DNA from: Jannaschia faecimaris
GTDB lineage: Bacteria > Pseudomonadota > Alphaproteobacteria > Rhodobacterales > Rhodobacteraceae
NCBI RefSeq assembly: GCF_900107415.1
Contig: NZ_FNPX01000014.1
Coordinates: 39,207-103,206 of the forward strand
Length of the DNA: 64,000 nt
Direction: 5' to 3'
Part shown: positions 18,104-27,963 of the stretch, in pieces
Layout of the letters: each line of letters begins with the position of its first letter
Position numbering within the stretch: position 1 is the stretch's first letter
The notes under the pieces: generated by a model
What the model was told of the DNA's origin: nothing
The model's input: the letters and a program-made list of their open reading frames with translations, nothing else
The model's database searches: none
Translations under genes and position numbers: made by a program

Positions 18104-19126
18104 TCAGCGAACCATGCCGATGATGTCGTAAACCTGCTCAAGGACGGGGACCGAAATTTCCCGCGCCCGCTCAGACCCGCGCGCGAGGACCCGGTCGATC
18201 TCGGCCGGATCCTTCATTAGGCGCGCCATTTCCGTCGATACCGGCGAAAGCTTCGATACCGCCAGATCGGCGAGATCCTGCTTGAAGTAGCCGAACATCT
18301 TGCCTTCGTTCGCGGCCAGCACGTCGGCTACCGATGTCTCGGCCAATGCGGCGTAGATGTTCACCAGGTTACGCGCGTCCGGCCGCCCCTCCAGCCCCTC
18401 CGGCGTACCCGGAAGGGGGTCGGGGTCGGTCTTGGCCTTCTTGAACTTCTTGGCGATGGCGTCGGCATCATCGGTCAGGTTGATCCGGCTGGCCTCCACC
18501 GGATCGGACTTTGACATCTTCTTTGTCCCATCCTTCAGGCTCATGATCCGCGTCGCCGCCCCTTCAATCACCGGCGCGGTCATCGGGAAAAAATCCACAT
18601 CGTAATCGTGGTTGAACTTGGCCGCGATGTCGCGGGTCAGTTCGATGTGCTGTTTCTGATCTTCGCCGACCGGAACATGCGTCGATTTATACAGAAGAAT
18701 GTCCGCGGCCATGAGAGCCGGATAAGCGAATAGCCCCAACGAGGCTGCCTCGGCGTTCTTGCCGGATTTGTCTTTCCATTGGGTCATCCGGCCCATCCAA
18801 CCCATCCGTGCGACGCAGTTGAAGATCCACCCAAGTTGCGCATGTTCGGGCACGCGGCTCTGATTGATCAGGATGGACTTCTCGGGGTCGATCCCGCTGG
18901 CGAGGAATCCGGCACACAGCTCGCGCGTGTTGTGGCGCAGCGTATCCGGGGCCTGCGGCACGGTGATGGCATGCAGGTCGACCATGCAGAAGATCGTCTC
19001 GTGCGTCCCGCGGTTCTGCCAGTCGACGAATTTTGTCATCGCGCCAAGGTAATTGCCCAGCGTGAGGCTGCCAGACGGCTGGATGCCGGAAAAGACGCGC
19101 GGGGTGAACTTCGGGGTCTCGGCCAT
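18104..19126 (-). CDS. trpS: Tryptophan--tRNA ligase
   Basis: A 340-residue class I synthetase. The N-terminus has [19 protein letters not shown], with the HIGH-equivalent TLGNY, and the KMSKS loop appears as [10 protein letters not shown] near residue 207. The length is that of bacterial TrpRS. It acts in the cytoplasm to charge tRNA-Trp. The upstream 19127-19221 interval is shared with the divergent rhomboid-like gene. No tryptophan-codon-rich leader was seen. Confidence 0.96.
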   Translation of the reverse strand: MAETPKFTPRVFSGIQPSGSLTLGNYLGAMTKFVDWQNRGTHETIFCMVDLHAITVPQAPDTLRHNTRELCAGFLASGIDPEKSILINQSRVPEHAQLGWIFNCVARMGWMGRMTQWKDKSGKNAEAASLGLFAYPALMAADILLYKSTHVPVGEDQKQHIELTRDIAAKFNHDYDVDFFPMTAPVIEGAATRIMSLKDGTKKMSKSDPVEASRINLTDDADAIAKKFKKAKTDPDPLPGTPEGLEGRPDARNLVNIYAALAETSVADVLAANEGKMFGYFKQDLADLAVSKLSPVSTEMARLMKDPAEIDRVLARGSERAREISVPVLEQVYDIIGMVR

Positions 19127-19221
19127 GGGAGCATTCTTTCGGCGGGGCCCAGTCGGAGGGGCTGGTCACGGATCGGCCCATCGCTTAGCCACCGGGGCAC
19201 ACCCCGTCAACGAGGCCCGCC

Positions 19222-19914
19222 ATGATGGACCCCCGCCAGCAAAGTCCCTTTAACGCCCTGCCGCCCGTCGTGGTGGCACTGGCCGTCGTCATCATCGGCA
19301 TCGAATTACTGTTCCAGGCCGGTACCGCAGGATTTATCGGCGGGCGAGAGGCCGTGGGCTGGCGATTGGGCGCGTTGCGTGACTGGGCGGTTATCGATTC
19401 AGTTTGGGCCTGGATGTGGGAAAATCATGCCTACCCGCCACGACAGGTCGCACGCATTGTGGCGTATCCGTTCCTGCACGGCAGCATGGTGCACGCGGCG
19501 TTCGTCGCGGTCTTTGTTCTGGCGATCGGCAATGCGGTCGCGCCCGTCTATCCGAACCTGCGCCTGCTGTTGATCTTCTTCGGGGCTTCCATCGGCGGGG
19601 CGCTTGTCTTCCTGATCTTCTTCGATGCGGCCTCACCGCTCTTAGGCGGCTATCCCGGAGTTTATGGTCTGATCGGGGCATTCACATACCTGACACAACG
19701 CGGTTTGACACGGGCCGATCCGGAGAAGGCTTTCTTGCTGGTCGGGTTCCTGCTGGCGATTCAACCGGTCTTCGGACTTGTCGCGACGCAGGGATTCGGC
19801 TGGTTGCCGGACTGGTCTGCGGACTTGGGCGGGGCGGCGGCGGGTTACGGCCTTGCAATCGTGCTGTTTCCCGGTGCCTTGCGCCGCCTGCGCGACAGAA
19901 TGCGTCAGCGCTGA
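19222..19914 (+). CDS. Rhomboid-fold membrane protein, probably proteolytically inactive
   Basis: A 230-residue protein with about six transmembrane helices in the rhomboid arrangement. The second-helix motif FLHGSMVH is recognisable, but the catalytic elements are changed: the GxSG serine motif reads GYPG (in GGYPGVYGLIGAF), and the helix-6 histidine position reads DLGG instead of HLGG. It therefore resembles pseudo-rhomboids that bind membrane clients without cleaving them. Two ATG codons stand in tandem at 19222 and 19225. Its last 10 nt overlap the convergent murJ gene. Confidence 0.82.
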   Translation: MMDPRQQSPFNALPPVVVALAVVIIGIELLFQAGTAGFIGGREAVGWRLGALRDWAVIDSVWAWMWENHAYPPRQVARIVAYPFLHGSMVHAAFVAVFVLAIGNAVAPVYPNLRLLLIFFGASIGGALVFLIFFDAASPLLGGYPGVYGLIGAFTYLTQRGLTRADPEKAFLLVGFLLAIQPVFGLVATQGFGWLPDWSADLGGAAAGYGLAIVLFPGALRRLRDRMRQR

Positions 19915-21482
19915 CGCCGGACGGCACCGCGAATATCGGCAAGTCTGACGGCACCGACCAATTGACCGATGCCAAAATACGACAGGATGCCCATGGCAAC
20001 AAGGATTGCGAGGGCTAGGCCGCGCCATGCTCCGGTCAACATCGGACCAAGGATCAGCATCGTCACCCAGAGGACAACGCCCATCAGGGCGGCTGCCAAT
20101 ACGATACGCCACGCCCGTTTGCGCGCCCGAACATCCAATGCGGCTACCTGGCCCAGTCCGCGTGCACCGCGCCACAGCAGGACAACCATTCCCCAGGCCG
20201 CCAGCGTGGTGCCGAGTGCAGCCGCCGGCCAGCCGATCACCGGTGCAAGGCCCAGCGCGACGGCGGCGTTGATGATCAGCGATGCAATCGCGAAGCGCAG
20301 CGGACTGCGCGTGTCTTCGCGGGCGAAATACAACGGTTGCAAAACCTTCTGCAAAACGAAAGCCGGGAGGCCTATCGCATAGATCATCAGGGCGATGGCC
20401 GTCGCGGCGGTGTCATCGGCATCAAAGGCACCGCGCTCGAACAGGACCGATACCAGCGGCAGCGGCACCACCAGAAGGGCCACCGCCGAGGGAAACGTCA
20501 GCAGCCAAGAGAATTCGAACGCGCGGGAATATGCGGCCTGCTGCCCGCCAATGTCGCCCGCGCGCACCCGGCGCGACAGGTCCGGAAGCAGGACGACACC
20601 TATGGCGATCCCCACGACGCCGAGCGGCAGCTGGTACAAGCGGTCGGCATAGTTCAGCCAGGCCACGGCCCCGTCGAAATAGCTGGCCACCTGTCGCCCG
20701 ACCAGCAAGTTCACCTGCACAACGCCGCCGGCCAACGCGGCAGGGGCGGCGATCATCAACAGGCGTTTGAGGTCCTTCGTCATGCGCGGACGACGACGCG
20801 GCCAGAGGCTGTGCCCGGCCCGCGCCGCAGCCCACCAGACCAGCGCCAGTTGTGCCGCGCCTCCGAATGGAACGGACCAGATCAGCGCCTTGCCCACGAT
20901 CAACTCCGGGATCGGCGTCGCCATCGGCAGCAGGCCAGGGAACATCCAGACCAGCACCATCGCGCCGATGAACACCATGTTGAGTAACGCAGGGGCTGCC
21001 GCTGCGGCGAGGAACCGGTTGTTGGAATTGAGCACGCCAGACACCAGTGCAGCCAGCGAGATCAGAAGGATATACGGAAAGGCAATCCGTCCATAGGTCA
21101 CCGCGAGGCTGAACCGCGCATCCTCGGCAAAGCCGCTCGCCATGGCCACGACCAGCGCGGGCATGAAGACGATCCCGATGACGGAAAATACCGTCAGGAT
21201 GACCACCATCCCGGCCACCGCATCACGGGCGAAGGCGTCGGCGTCCTCTCCTCCCGCCTCCAGCTTCTTGGCGTAGAGCGGAACGAAAGCCATGTTGAAC
21301 GCGCCCTCCGCGAAGAAGCGGCGGAACATGTTCGGCAGAGAAAACGCTACGAAAAAGGCCTCTGCGGCTAATCCGGTGCCCAGAAACCGCGCAATCAAAA
21401 TGTCTCGCGCAAAGCCCAGGACTCGGCTGAGCATGGTCCAGCCGCCAACGGTGACGAAGCCTTTGATCAGGCGGGGGGCCAT
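19905..21482 (-). CDS. murJ: Lipid II flippase MurJ
   Basis: A 525-residue, roughly 14-helix MOP-superfamily protein that moves lipid II across the inner membrane for peptidoglycan synthesis. The N-terminal GGWTMLSRVLGFARDILIAR and SLPNMFRRFFAEGAFNMAF are signature MurJ segments, with the conserved arginines at the central cavity. The length is usual for the family. In many Rhodobacteraceae murJ is near trpS and glnD, as in this window. Confidence 0.95.
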   Translation of the reverse strand: MAPRLIKGFVTVGGWTMLSRVLGFARDILIARFLGTGLAAEAFFVAFSLPNMFRRFFAEGAFNMAFVPLYAKKLEAGGEDADAFARDAVAGMVVILTVFSVIGIVFMPALVVAMASGFAEDARFSLAVTYGRIAFPYILLISLAALVSGVLNSNNRFLAAAAAPALLNMVFIGAMVLVWMFPGLLPMATPIPELIVGKALIWSVPFGGAAQLALVWWAAARAGHSLWPRRRPRMTKDLKRLLMIAAPAALAGGVVQVNLLVGRQVASYFDGAVAWLNYADRLYQLPLGVVGIAIGVVLLPDLSRRVRAGDIGGQQAAYSRAFEFSWLLTFPSAVALLVVPLPLVSVLFERGAFDADDTAATAIALMIYAIGLPAFVLQKVLQPLYFAREDTRSPLRFAIASLIINAAVALGLAPVIGWPAAALGTTLAAWGMVVLLWRGARGLGQVAALDVRARKRAWRIVLAAALMGVVLWVTMLILGPMLTGAWRGLALAILVAMGILSYFGIGQLVGAVRLADIRGAVRRQR

Positions 21483-21878
21483 GGGTGTCCTGTCTTCCTG
21501 CGCGTCGGTTTCACCCCCGGTATAGCGCCCGCGGATGGGGTGTATAGGGCGTCGGATTTCAGGGGTGATCCACGGGTGATCGACGTCGGATCTGCGTCAT
21601 ACCCCAATTTCGCGCCTTTCGGGCTCTTTGCCGTGCGCCCGTGCGTGGCGCGGCGGACGGACCAGATCAGCGCGCGCCATCAGATACTCCGGAGGCCAAG
21701 CGAGAAAACAAAGCGGTTTCTTGCGATTCCGTTCTGGGCCGATCTGTCTCGCCGCAGGTTCCGCGGTGCCGCGAACCTCAGCTTGGTGCCCGTTCCGGGC
21801 AATCGGCCGGAACGTCGGAAAGTGTGCTACACTTAATGATCCGGACACTGTCATGCCGGATCTATAGTGGGGGGAACC
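21483..21878. other. Intergenic region upstream of a secreted protein gene
   Basis: A 396-nt divergent region between murJ and the small secreted protein gene. It must hold the promoters of both. A short palindrome, AGTGT-GCT-ACACT, lies at 21821-21833, about 45 nt before the start of the secreted protein. Open frames present in the region have no ribosome-binding site and no recognisable product. Confidence 0.45.
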
Positions 21879-22352
21879 ATGAAGATTATTCCTATTACGA
21901 CTTCTGTCCTGATCTTGCTGGCAGCGCCGGCCATCGCTGGATCAATTGACGTTTCGGGAACAGGACACGGCACGGCGACCAATACGGCAATGCCGGTCAG
22001 CGAGGATCTGGTCGTTGTTCACGCCAACACCGAGTACACGGGGTTTGAGGGGGATAACCCCGATAACCCGATGACGTCTTTCAAGGGGCCGTGCTTCGGA
22101 TCGATCCTGATCAAGGCCGGTGTTGTGTCGGGCGGTGGCAATTGCCAATACACTGATGGCGACGGCGAGATGGCTGTCGTGACCTGGAACGCCGACGGCA
22201 TGAGCGCGGAAGGCCGGACACAGGGCACGTGGGAGATTGTCGGCGGTTCAGGGAAATGGGCGGCTGCTAACGGCGGCGGGCGTTTCGACGCCGGCACTGA
22301 TGACCAAGGTGGCTACACCAACAAAGTCACGGGTGAAATTAACATGCCCTAA
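21879..22352 (+). CDS. Small secreted protein of unknown function
   Basis: A 157-residue product with a signal peptide (MKIIPITTSVLILLAAPAIA). The mature part is predicted all-beta and rich in glycine, aspartate and threonine, with two cysteines (CFGSI and NCQYTDGDG) that could form a disulfide. The pattern TWEIVGGSGKWAAANGGGRF resembles lipocalin-like or allene-oxide-cyclase-type beta-barrels, where a similar G-T-G-x-Y/W-x2-A-x-G-x-G element occurs, but this is a weak analogy. The ATG at 21879 follows GGGGGG and is preferred to 21867. A terminator follows directly. Confidence 0.78.
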   Translation: MKIIPITTSVLILLAAPAIAGSIDVSGTGHGTATNTAMPVSEDLVVVHANTEYTGFEGDNPDNPMTSFKGPCFGSILIKAGVVSGGGNCQYTDGDGEMAVVTWNADGMSAEGRTQGTWEIVGGSGKWAAANGGGRFDAGTDDQGGYTNKVTGEINMP

Positions 22353-22360
22353 CGGGTTGG

Positions 22361-22379
22361 CGGGCGGCTTGGCCGCCCG
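22361..22379 (+). terminator. Intrinsic terminator after the secreted protein gene
   Basis: CGGGCGGC (22361-22368) pairs with GCCGCCCG (22372-22379) around TTG, followed by TCTTTCC. It lies 9 nt after the stop codon of the small secreted protein gene. Confidence 0.75.
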
Positions 22380-22560
22380 TCTTTCCATTCATCGCCGGCA
22401 CGCAATGAACCAGATCGATTTACGAGGGTCACCGTTTATCCCAGCCGTCACGCACGAGACGAAGCGATTTCGCAAACCACCGGCTTGCGCGGCGAGGGGC
22501 GACTGAGTTCCTGACGCAGATATATGGAAACCGCTTTGTCCGCCTGGCACCTCTTGGTGC

Positions 22561-25302
22561 CTACGCCCCCGCCCGTTCGGCAGCCCTGCTGACCGCTTCG
22601 CGCAGCTTTTCAGCCAAGGTATCCTGCTTGGCCTTGGACAGCAGCTTCAGGCCGAACATATCCTTGACGTAAAAGCTGTCCACGACCTGCGCGCCGTAGG
22701 TCGCGATGACGGCTTGGCTGATGTAGATGTTCGACTGCGCCAGAACCTGTGTCAGGTCATACAGAAGGCCGGGGCGGTCGCGGGTGTCGACTTCGATGAT
22801 CGTGTAGATGTCCGACCCTTCGTTGTCGAAACTGATGTTCGTCGGCACGGTGAACTTGCGCTCGCGCTTCTTGATTTCCTTGCCTTCCAGCGCGCGGCGC
22901 GTGGCCACCTGACCGCGCAGGATCTTCTCGATCATGTCGCGCAATCGTGGCAGGCGGCTGGGCTCGAAGGGGCGGCCTTCGGCATCCTGCAACCAGAATG
23001 CCGAAGTGGCGAACCCATCCTTCGATGTGTATGTCCGCGCATCGACGATGTTCGCGCCCGCCAGCGAAAGCGCCCCTGCCAGACGTGAGAAAATGCCGGG
23101 ATGGTCGTGACAGGCCATAAGGGCGCGCGTCGCGTCGCGATCCTCGTCGGCCTCCAGATCCAATCGCACTTCGCCGTCGGGCAGATCACGCAGCATTTCA
23201 GCGAAGCGAACCTGTGCTGCTGTCGGGATGCCTTGCCAATAGGGGCCATAGTGGCGGCCCAGTTCCGCGCGAAGGGCACTTTCCGACCAGTCGGGCAACG
23301 CCTCGCGGAACAGTTTCTTGGCCTTCTTCTCGCGCGTCTCGCGGTTGACGTCCTCCAGTCCGTTCTCCAGCGCGGCGGCGGTCGCGCGGTGCAGCGCGCG
23401 CAGCATTTGCGCCTTCCAGTTGTTCCACACGCCCGGTCCGACGCCGCGAATGTCGCAGACGGTCAGCACCGTCAGCAGGTCCAGCCGCTCGCGCGTTTTC
23501 ACCGCCTTGGCGAAATCGCGGATGGTGCGCGGATCGGCGATGTCGCGCTTTTGCGCCATGTCGGACATCAACAGGTGATGCCGCACGAGCCATTCGACGA
23601 TTTCGGCATCCTTCGGTTTTAGTCCCAGCCGGGGGGCCACGACCCGCGCGATGCGCGCGCCAAGGACCGAGTGTTCCTCCGGGCGGCCCTTGCCGATGTC
23701 GTGCAGCAACATGGCGACATAAAGCACCCGTCGGTTTACGCCGGCCTTCAGGATGGAGGAGGCCAGCGGCAGTTGCTCTATCAGTTCGCCTCGCTCGATC
23801 TGAGCAAGGTTTGAGATGACCTGGATCGTATGCTCGTCGACCGTGTAGGAATGATACATGTTGAACTGCATCATCGCCATGACGGGCGCGAATTCGGGGA
23901 TGAAGGCCGACAGGACCTCCAGCTCGTTCATCCTGCGCAGGGCCCGTTCCGGGTTTCCGTGTTTTAGAAGCAGGCCCAGGAAGAGGCGCGCCGCCTCGGG
24001 GGTCTCCCGTAGGTTCCGGTCGATCAGGTGGCGGTTCGCGGCGATCAGGCGCATCGCGTGCGGGTGCAACAACAGACCCGTGCGCAGCGCCTCCTCGAAT
24101 ATGCCCAGCATGTTGAGTGGCGTGCCCAGGAATGCCGCTTCGTCGTCGACGTCCAGCCGACCCTGCCGCTCGATATAGGGTGCCTTGACCCGGCGACGCC
24201 GCTTGAAAAGGCCGATCAGCGCTGGCTCCTGCTTGATGTTGTCCGCTTCCAGCGCCACCAGCAGAATGCGGGTCAGCTCACCAACGCGGGTGGCATGACG
24301 GAAATAGTCCTGCATGAAATGTTCGACCGCACGCCGCCCCGCGTGATCGCGATAGCCCATGGCCGAAGCGACTTCGTCCTGCATGTCGAACGTCAGCATG
24401 TCGGAGGCGCGGCCCGTGATCAAATGCAGATGGCAACGCACGCACCACAGGAAGCGTTCCGCGCCCTCGAAGGCCTTGAACTCTTCGTGGGTGAAAACGC
24501 CCATCTTCAGAAGCGCGGCCGGATCTTTGACGCGGTAGCGGTATTTCGCAATCCAGTAGAGCGTCTGAAGATCGCGCAAGCCGCCCTTGGCCTCTTTGAC
24601 ATTGGGTTCAAGGATGTAGCGCTGACCACCCTGTTTGCGGTGGCGTTCGCTCCGTTCCCGCAGCTTTGCATCGATGAAGTCGGGCACAGTCTTCAGGAAC
24701 AGGTCGTCCCAGAGCCGCTGCGCCAGCCGGTCTGCCAAGCCGTTCTCGCCACAGATGAGGCGCCGTTCCAGCAAGGCGGTTCGGATCGTGTAATCCTCAG
24801 CGCCGAGACGGATGCATTCCTTCACTGTACGGGTCGAATGGCCGACCTTCAGCTTTAGATCCCAAAGCATGTAGAGCATCGATTCCACGACGCTCTCGAT
24901 CGAGGGCGTGACTTTGTAGGGGGTCAGGAACAGCAGATCGACATCGGAATGGGGGGCCATTTCGCCCCGGCCATAACCGCCGACACCGATGACGGCGAAA
25001 TGCTCGCTCTCGGTGGGGTTCGGGCAGGGATGCAGGACACGGGTCGCTACCAGCCAGGCACATTGCACCAAGCGGTCGGTGAGATGGGCATAAGAGTGGG
25101 TTACGCGCCGCGCCCGCGTCGGATCCGCGTCGAAGCCCCGGCGGATCGCCGCCCGGCCCCGGTCTCGCGCCTCGGCCAGGATGCGGACCGTTTCGCGCCG
25201 CGTGGCCATGCCGTCCGATGCACCGGAACCGGCGATTGCGGCGTCCAGTTCGCGCAGGACCGCAGAATCCGCGAAGATCTCTTCGAGGGTGGAAATCAAC
25301 AC
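22561..25302 (-). CDS. glnD: [Protein-PII] uridylyltransferase / uridylyl-removing enzyme
   Basis: A 913-residue bifunctional sensor of glutamine that uridylylates and deuridylylates PII proteins. Domains in order: nucleotidyltransferase with GVGGYGRGEMAPHSDVDLLF near residues 105-125, a long PII-UTase helical region, an HD hydrolase domain (MLLHDIGKGRPEEHS near residue 515), and two C-terminal ACT domains that sense glutamine. The start is a GTG at 25300-25302; no ATG is available upstream before an in-frame stop, and no good ribosome-binding site is visible. The gene follows a LppC-like lipoprotein gene on the same strand. Confidence 0.93.
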   Translation of the reverse strand: MLISTLEEIFADSAVLRELDAAIAGSGASDGMATRRETVRILAEARDRGRAAIRRGFDADPTRARRVTHSYAHLTDRLVQCAWLVATRVLHPCPNPTESEHFAVIGVGGYGRGEMAPHSDVDLLFLTPYKVTPSIESVVESMLYMLWDLKLKVGHSTRTVKECIRLGAEDYTIRTALLERRLICGENGLADRLAQRLWDDLFLKTVPDFIDAKLRERSERHRKQGGQRYILEPNVKEAKGGLRDLQTLYWIAKYRYRVKDPAALLKMGVFTHEEFKAFEGAERFLWCVRCHLHLITGRASDMLTFDMQDEVASAMGYRDHAGRRAVEHFMQDYFRHATRVGELTRILLVALEADNIKQEPALIGLFKRRRRVKAPYIERQGRLDVDDEAAFLGTPLNMLGIFEEALRTGLLLHPHAMRLIAANRHLIDRNLRETPEAARLFLGLLLKHGNPERALRRMNELEVLSAFIPEFAPVMAMMQFNMYHSYTVDEHTIQVISNLAQIERGELIEQLPLASSILKAGVNRRVLYVAMLLHDIGKGRPEEHSVLGARIARVVAPRLGLKPKDAEIVEWLVRHHLLMSDMAQKRDIADPRTIRDFAKAVKTRERLDLLTVLTVCDIRGVGPGVWNNWKAQMLRALHRATAAALENGLEDVNRETREKKAKKLFREALPDWSESALRAELGRHYGPYWQGIPTAAQVRFAEMLRDLPDGEVRLDLEADEDRDATRALMACHDHPGIFSRLAGALSLAGANIVDARTYTSKDGFATSAFWLQDAEGRPFEPSRLPRLRDMIEKILRGQVATRRALEGKEIKKRERKFTVPTNISFDNEGSDIYTIIEVDTRDRPGLLYDLTQVLAQSNIYISQAVIATYGAQVVDSFYVKDMFGLKLLSKAKQDTLAEKLREAVSRAAERAGA

Positions 25303-25354
25303 CGCGTCGGTAGCCGCGGGCAGGTCGCTCGTGGTGAAGGCCGGGGCCGGGATC

Positions 25355-26566
25355 TTACGACCCGGCGCCGCCGAAGCTGTTAGGGGCAGGGCTGACCACC
25401 TGTAATTGACGGTTCATGATTTGCGCGACGGCCAGCGCTCTGTCGTTGGTGCCGTCGCCGCGCAAACGAAATACCCCGCCTGTGCCGGCAAAGCCAGCAT
25501 TGCTTGTCAAAGAATTGCGCCCGACAGCGGTATTCCGACGCGAGATCGCACCGATCGCAGCCATTCCGTCATAGGCAAGGTTCGCAAGGGGATGGGGGGC
25601 AGTGCCGTAGGCCGCACCGTAACGGGACCGGAACTGTGCCAGGGGGCCGGGATCGGGCAGGGCGAAATACCCACCCTGCAGGCCTGGCAGTTGCAGCGCC
25701 TCGGACGGGATGTCCCAACGGGCCAGACCAAGAAAACGGAAGTCATCCCCGCCCATTCCGGCTTCGGTCAGGAATTGCGAAATGACAGGCAGATCGCCCG
25801 ACGTGTTGCCCGTGAGAAATAACGCGTTTGAATTCGTCTCTCGCGCTCGGGCTGCGATGCCGGGTACGGTCGCCTGGATGCCGGCCTGGCTCAGGTCATA
25901 GGACATGGACCCGGTGATCTCTGCCCGAGTCCTTTGCGCCGCGCGCAAAACGGCGGCATTGGCGACTTGACCCGTCGCATCGTTCGAATGCGTGATCAGG
26001 ACCCGGTTGCGGCCCTGCGCGGCGGCGTAGCCCAGAACCCGGCGGGCGGTGTTCTCGAAGGTGTTGCCCAGCACCCAGACGTTGCCGCCGGCAATCGCGG
26101 TGTTGTTCGAAAAGCTGAGAACCGGGATGCCCGACCCGGCGGCCGCGACCCCGGCGGCGGCGGCATTGTCCGCATAGAGCGGGCCAAGAATGACCTGAGC
26201 GCCTTCCGCCACGGCCTTGCTTGCCGCCGCGCCCGCCCCGCTGGGCGAGCCCTGCGTGGGATAGACTGTGATCGAGACGACACCATCGCCGAGGTCCGCG
26301 GCGGCAAGTCGCGCGGCGTTCTCCAGGCTTTGCGCAACGGCGGAGTCGGTTGCGCGGGTGGATCCGTAGGGGACCAGAAGTGCCACCGAGGTCGGGCCGC
26401 TGCTCTCTCGACCGGCCCCATCGTTTCCGCCCCCCGCCCCGGGCACCGCGACGTTGCACGCCGCCAGCGCTGCGCCGGTCAATGTGACGATGGCCGCAAT
26501 CCGCGCGCGACGCGCCACCTTGCGCGCGCTTTGCACGAATGAGACGAAAAGGTTGTGCTTGGTCAT
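25355..26566 (-). CDS. Penicillin-binding protein activator, LppC/LpoA-like lipoprotein
   Basis: A 403-residue lipoprotein with the lipobox LAAC (cysteine 37), then a periplasmic-binding-protein type I fold of the Peripla_BP_6 family: VALLVPYGSTRATDSAVAQS, GAQVILGPLYADNAAAAG and IPVLSFSNN. LpoA-type proteins activate class A penicillin-binding proteins. The TPR domain of E. coli LpoA is missing, as is usual in alphaproteobacteria. The start at 26566 has GGAG 9 nt upstream. It is divergent from rsmI, an arrangement conserved widely for LppC and RsmI. Confidence 0.88.
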   Translation of the reverse strand: MTKHNLFVSFVQSARKVARRARIAAIVTLTGAALAACNVAVPGAGGGNDGAGRESSGPTSVALLVPYGSTRATDSAVAQSLENAARLAAADLGDGVVSITVYPTQGSPSGAGAAASKAVAEGAQVILGPLYADNAAAAGVAAAGSGIPVLSFSNNTAIAGGNVWVLGNTFENTARRVLGYAAAQGRNRVLITHSNDATGQVANAAVLRAAQRTRAEITGSMSYDLSQAGIQATVPGIAARARETNSNALFLTGNTSGDLPVISQFLTEAGMGGDDFRFLGLARWDIPSEALQLPGLQGGYFALPDPGPLAQFRSRYGAAYGTAPHPLANLAYDGMAAIGAISRRNTAVGRNSLTSNAGFAGTGGVFRLRGDGTNDRALAVAQIMNRQLQVVSPAPNSFGGAGS

Positions 26567-26670
26567 GATTTCATTCTCCACCGGAGGTGGCCCCGTCATG
26601 GCCACTGTTCTGTGCCACGGATAATACCACGGCACAGGCGAGTAAACGGCGGAACCCGAGGAGACGCGAA

Positions 26671-27525
26671 ATGGCAGAGATCGGCGGCATCGAAGCGGGA
26701 CTGCATCTGGTCGCCGTGCCAATTGGTACGGCGCGCGACATAACCCTGCGTGCCCTGGACGTGCTGGCCGGTGCCGACATGCTCGCCGCCGAGGATACCC
26801 GATCTCTGCGCCGTTTGATGGACATTCATGGAATCGCCCTCGGGGATAGGCCGCTGATCCCGTATCATGACCACAACGGCCCGCAGGCCCTGCCCCGCCT
26901 GATGGGTGCGCTGCGCGCGGGCAAGTCGGTGGCCTATGCCTCGGAGGCTGGCACGCCGCTGATCGCGGATCCGGGGTTCCGGCTGGGCGTGGACGCCCGG
27001 ACCGAGGGCATCGCGGTCCGGGCCGCCCCCGGGGCAAGTGCGGTCCTGGCCGCGCTCTGTGTGGCCGGGTTGCCGACTGACCGGTTCTTCTTCAATGGCT
27101 TTCTTCCGCCCAAGTCCGCCGCACGGAAATCGGCCCTTCGGGATTTGGCTGCGGTGCCCGGCACGCTGGTCTTTTACGAATCGCCCAAGCGGCTGGCGGC
27201 GATGCTGCGTGATGCGGCCGAGGTCCTGGGCCCGCGCGAGGCCGCCGTCTGTCGCGAATTGACCAAGAGGTTCGAGGAGGTGCAGCGCGGCACCTTGGCC
27301 GAACTCGCGGATGTCTACCAGAACGACGACCCCAAAGGAGAGATTGTCGTGCTGATCGACCGGCCCGGCGCAGTCGAGACGGATGACGCCACAATCGAGG
27401 CGGCCCTTAGAATCGCCCTTAAGGACGGGTCTCTAAAATCCGCGGCAAAAGACGTCTCCGAAAACTTCGGCATCGCGCGTAACATCGCGTACCAAATGGC
27501 CTTGCGGATAAGGGACGAAGGATGA
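26671..27525 (+). CDS. rsmI: 16S rRNA (cytidine-1402-2'-O)-methyltransferase
   Basis: A 284-residue tetrapyrrole-methylase-fold enzyme that 2'-O-methylates C1402 of 16S rRNA using S-adenosylmethionine. Signature segments are LVAVPIGTARDITLRALDVL, AAEDTRSLRRLM, YHDHN, ASEAGTPLIADPGFRL and FNGFLPPKSAARK. The ATG at 26671 follows GAGGAGA; the upstream in-frame start at 26587 lacks a site. It overlaps the yraN-type gene by 4 nt. Confidence 0.95.
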   Translation: MAEIGGIEAGLHLVAVPIGTARDITLRALDVLAGADMLAAEDTRSLRRLMDIHGIALGDRPLIPYHDHNGPQALPRLMGALRAGKSVAYASEAGTPLIADPGFRLGVDARTEGIAVRAAPGASAVLAALCVAGLPTDRFFFNGFLPPKSAARKSALRDLAAVPGTLVFYESPKRLAAMLRDAAEVLGPREAAVCRELTKRFEEVQRGTLAELADVYQNDDPKGEIVVLIDRPGAVETDDATIEAALRIALKDGSLKSAAKDVSENFGIARNIAYQMALRIRDEG

Positions 27526-27875
27526 GCGGATCGACATCCTATCATGCCGGACTTGCTGCCGAGGACATCGTCGCACGTCATTACGACCGTTCCGGGCACC
27601 GCGTCATCGCACGCCGCTGGCGCGGTAAGGGTGGCGAAATCGACGTTATCGCACAAATGGGCGACGATACGATTTTCATCGAAGTCAAGAAAAGCGACAC
27701 CCATGCCAAGGCCGCCGCCCGAGTAGGCGACCATCAGATCCGGCGATTGTTCGATTGCGCAGGGGAATTCATGGGAACCCTGCCGGACGGCATGCTCAGT
27801 TCGGTCCGCTTCGATGTTGCACTGGTCGATTCGACCGGACGCGTCGAGATCATCGAGAACGCCCTTGCGACCTGA
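27522..27875 (+). CDS. YraN family (UPF0102) endonuclease-fold protein
   Basis: A 117-residue protein with a predicted restriction-endonuclease-like fold. The conserved core GGEIDVIAQMGDDTIFIEVKK (PD-(D/E)xK-type E/D, then E-x-K) is complete. The function is not established in most bacteria. Its ATG overlaps the rsmI stop codon, the conserved rsmI-yraN arrangement. Confidence 0.9.
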   Translation: MSGSTSYHAGLAAEDIVARHYDRSGHRVIARRWRGKGGEIDVIAQMGDDTIFIEVKKSDTHAKAAARVGDHQIRRLFDCAGEFMGTLPDGMLSSVRFDVALVDSTGRVEIIENALAT

Positions 27876-27963
27876 CCGCGCCTTGCTTCTGCGCGGCTGC
27901 ACATTGTCACGGACCAAAGGCTGCGCCATCTAGGCGCAAAGCACTTGCCCCGAGGACGTCTTC

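Noticed and set aside
21597..21854. An 85-residue minus-strand frame before the small secreted protein gene.
   Set aside because: Composition is arginine/proline-rich as expected from non-coding GC-rich DNA; no ribosome-binding site.
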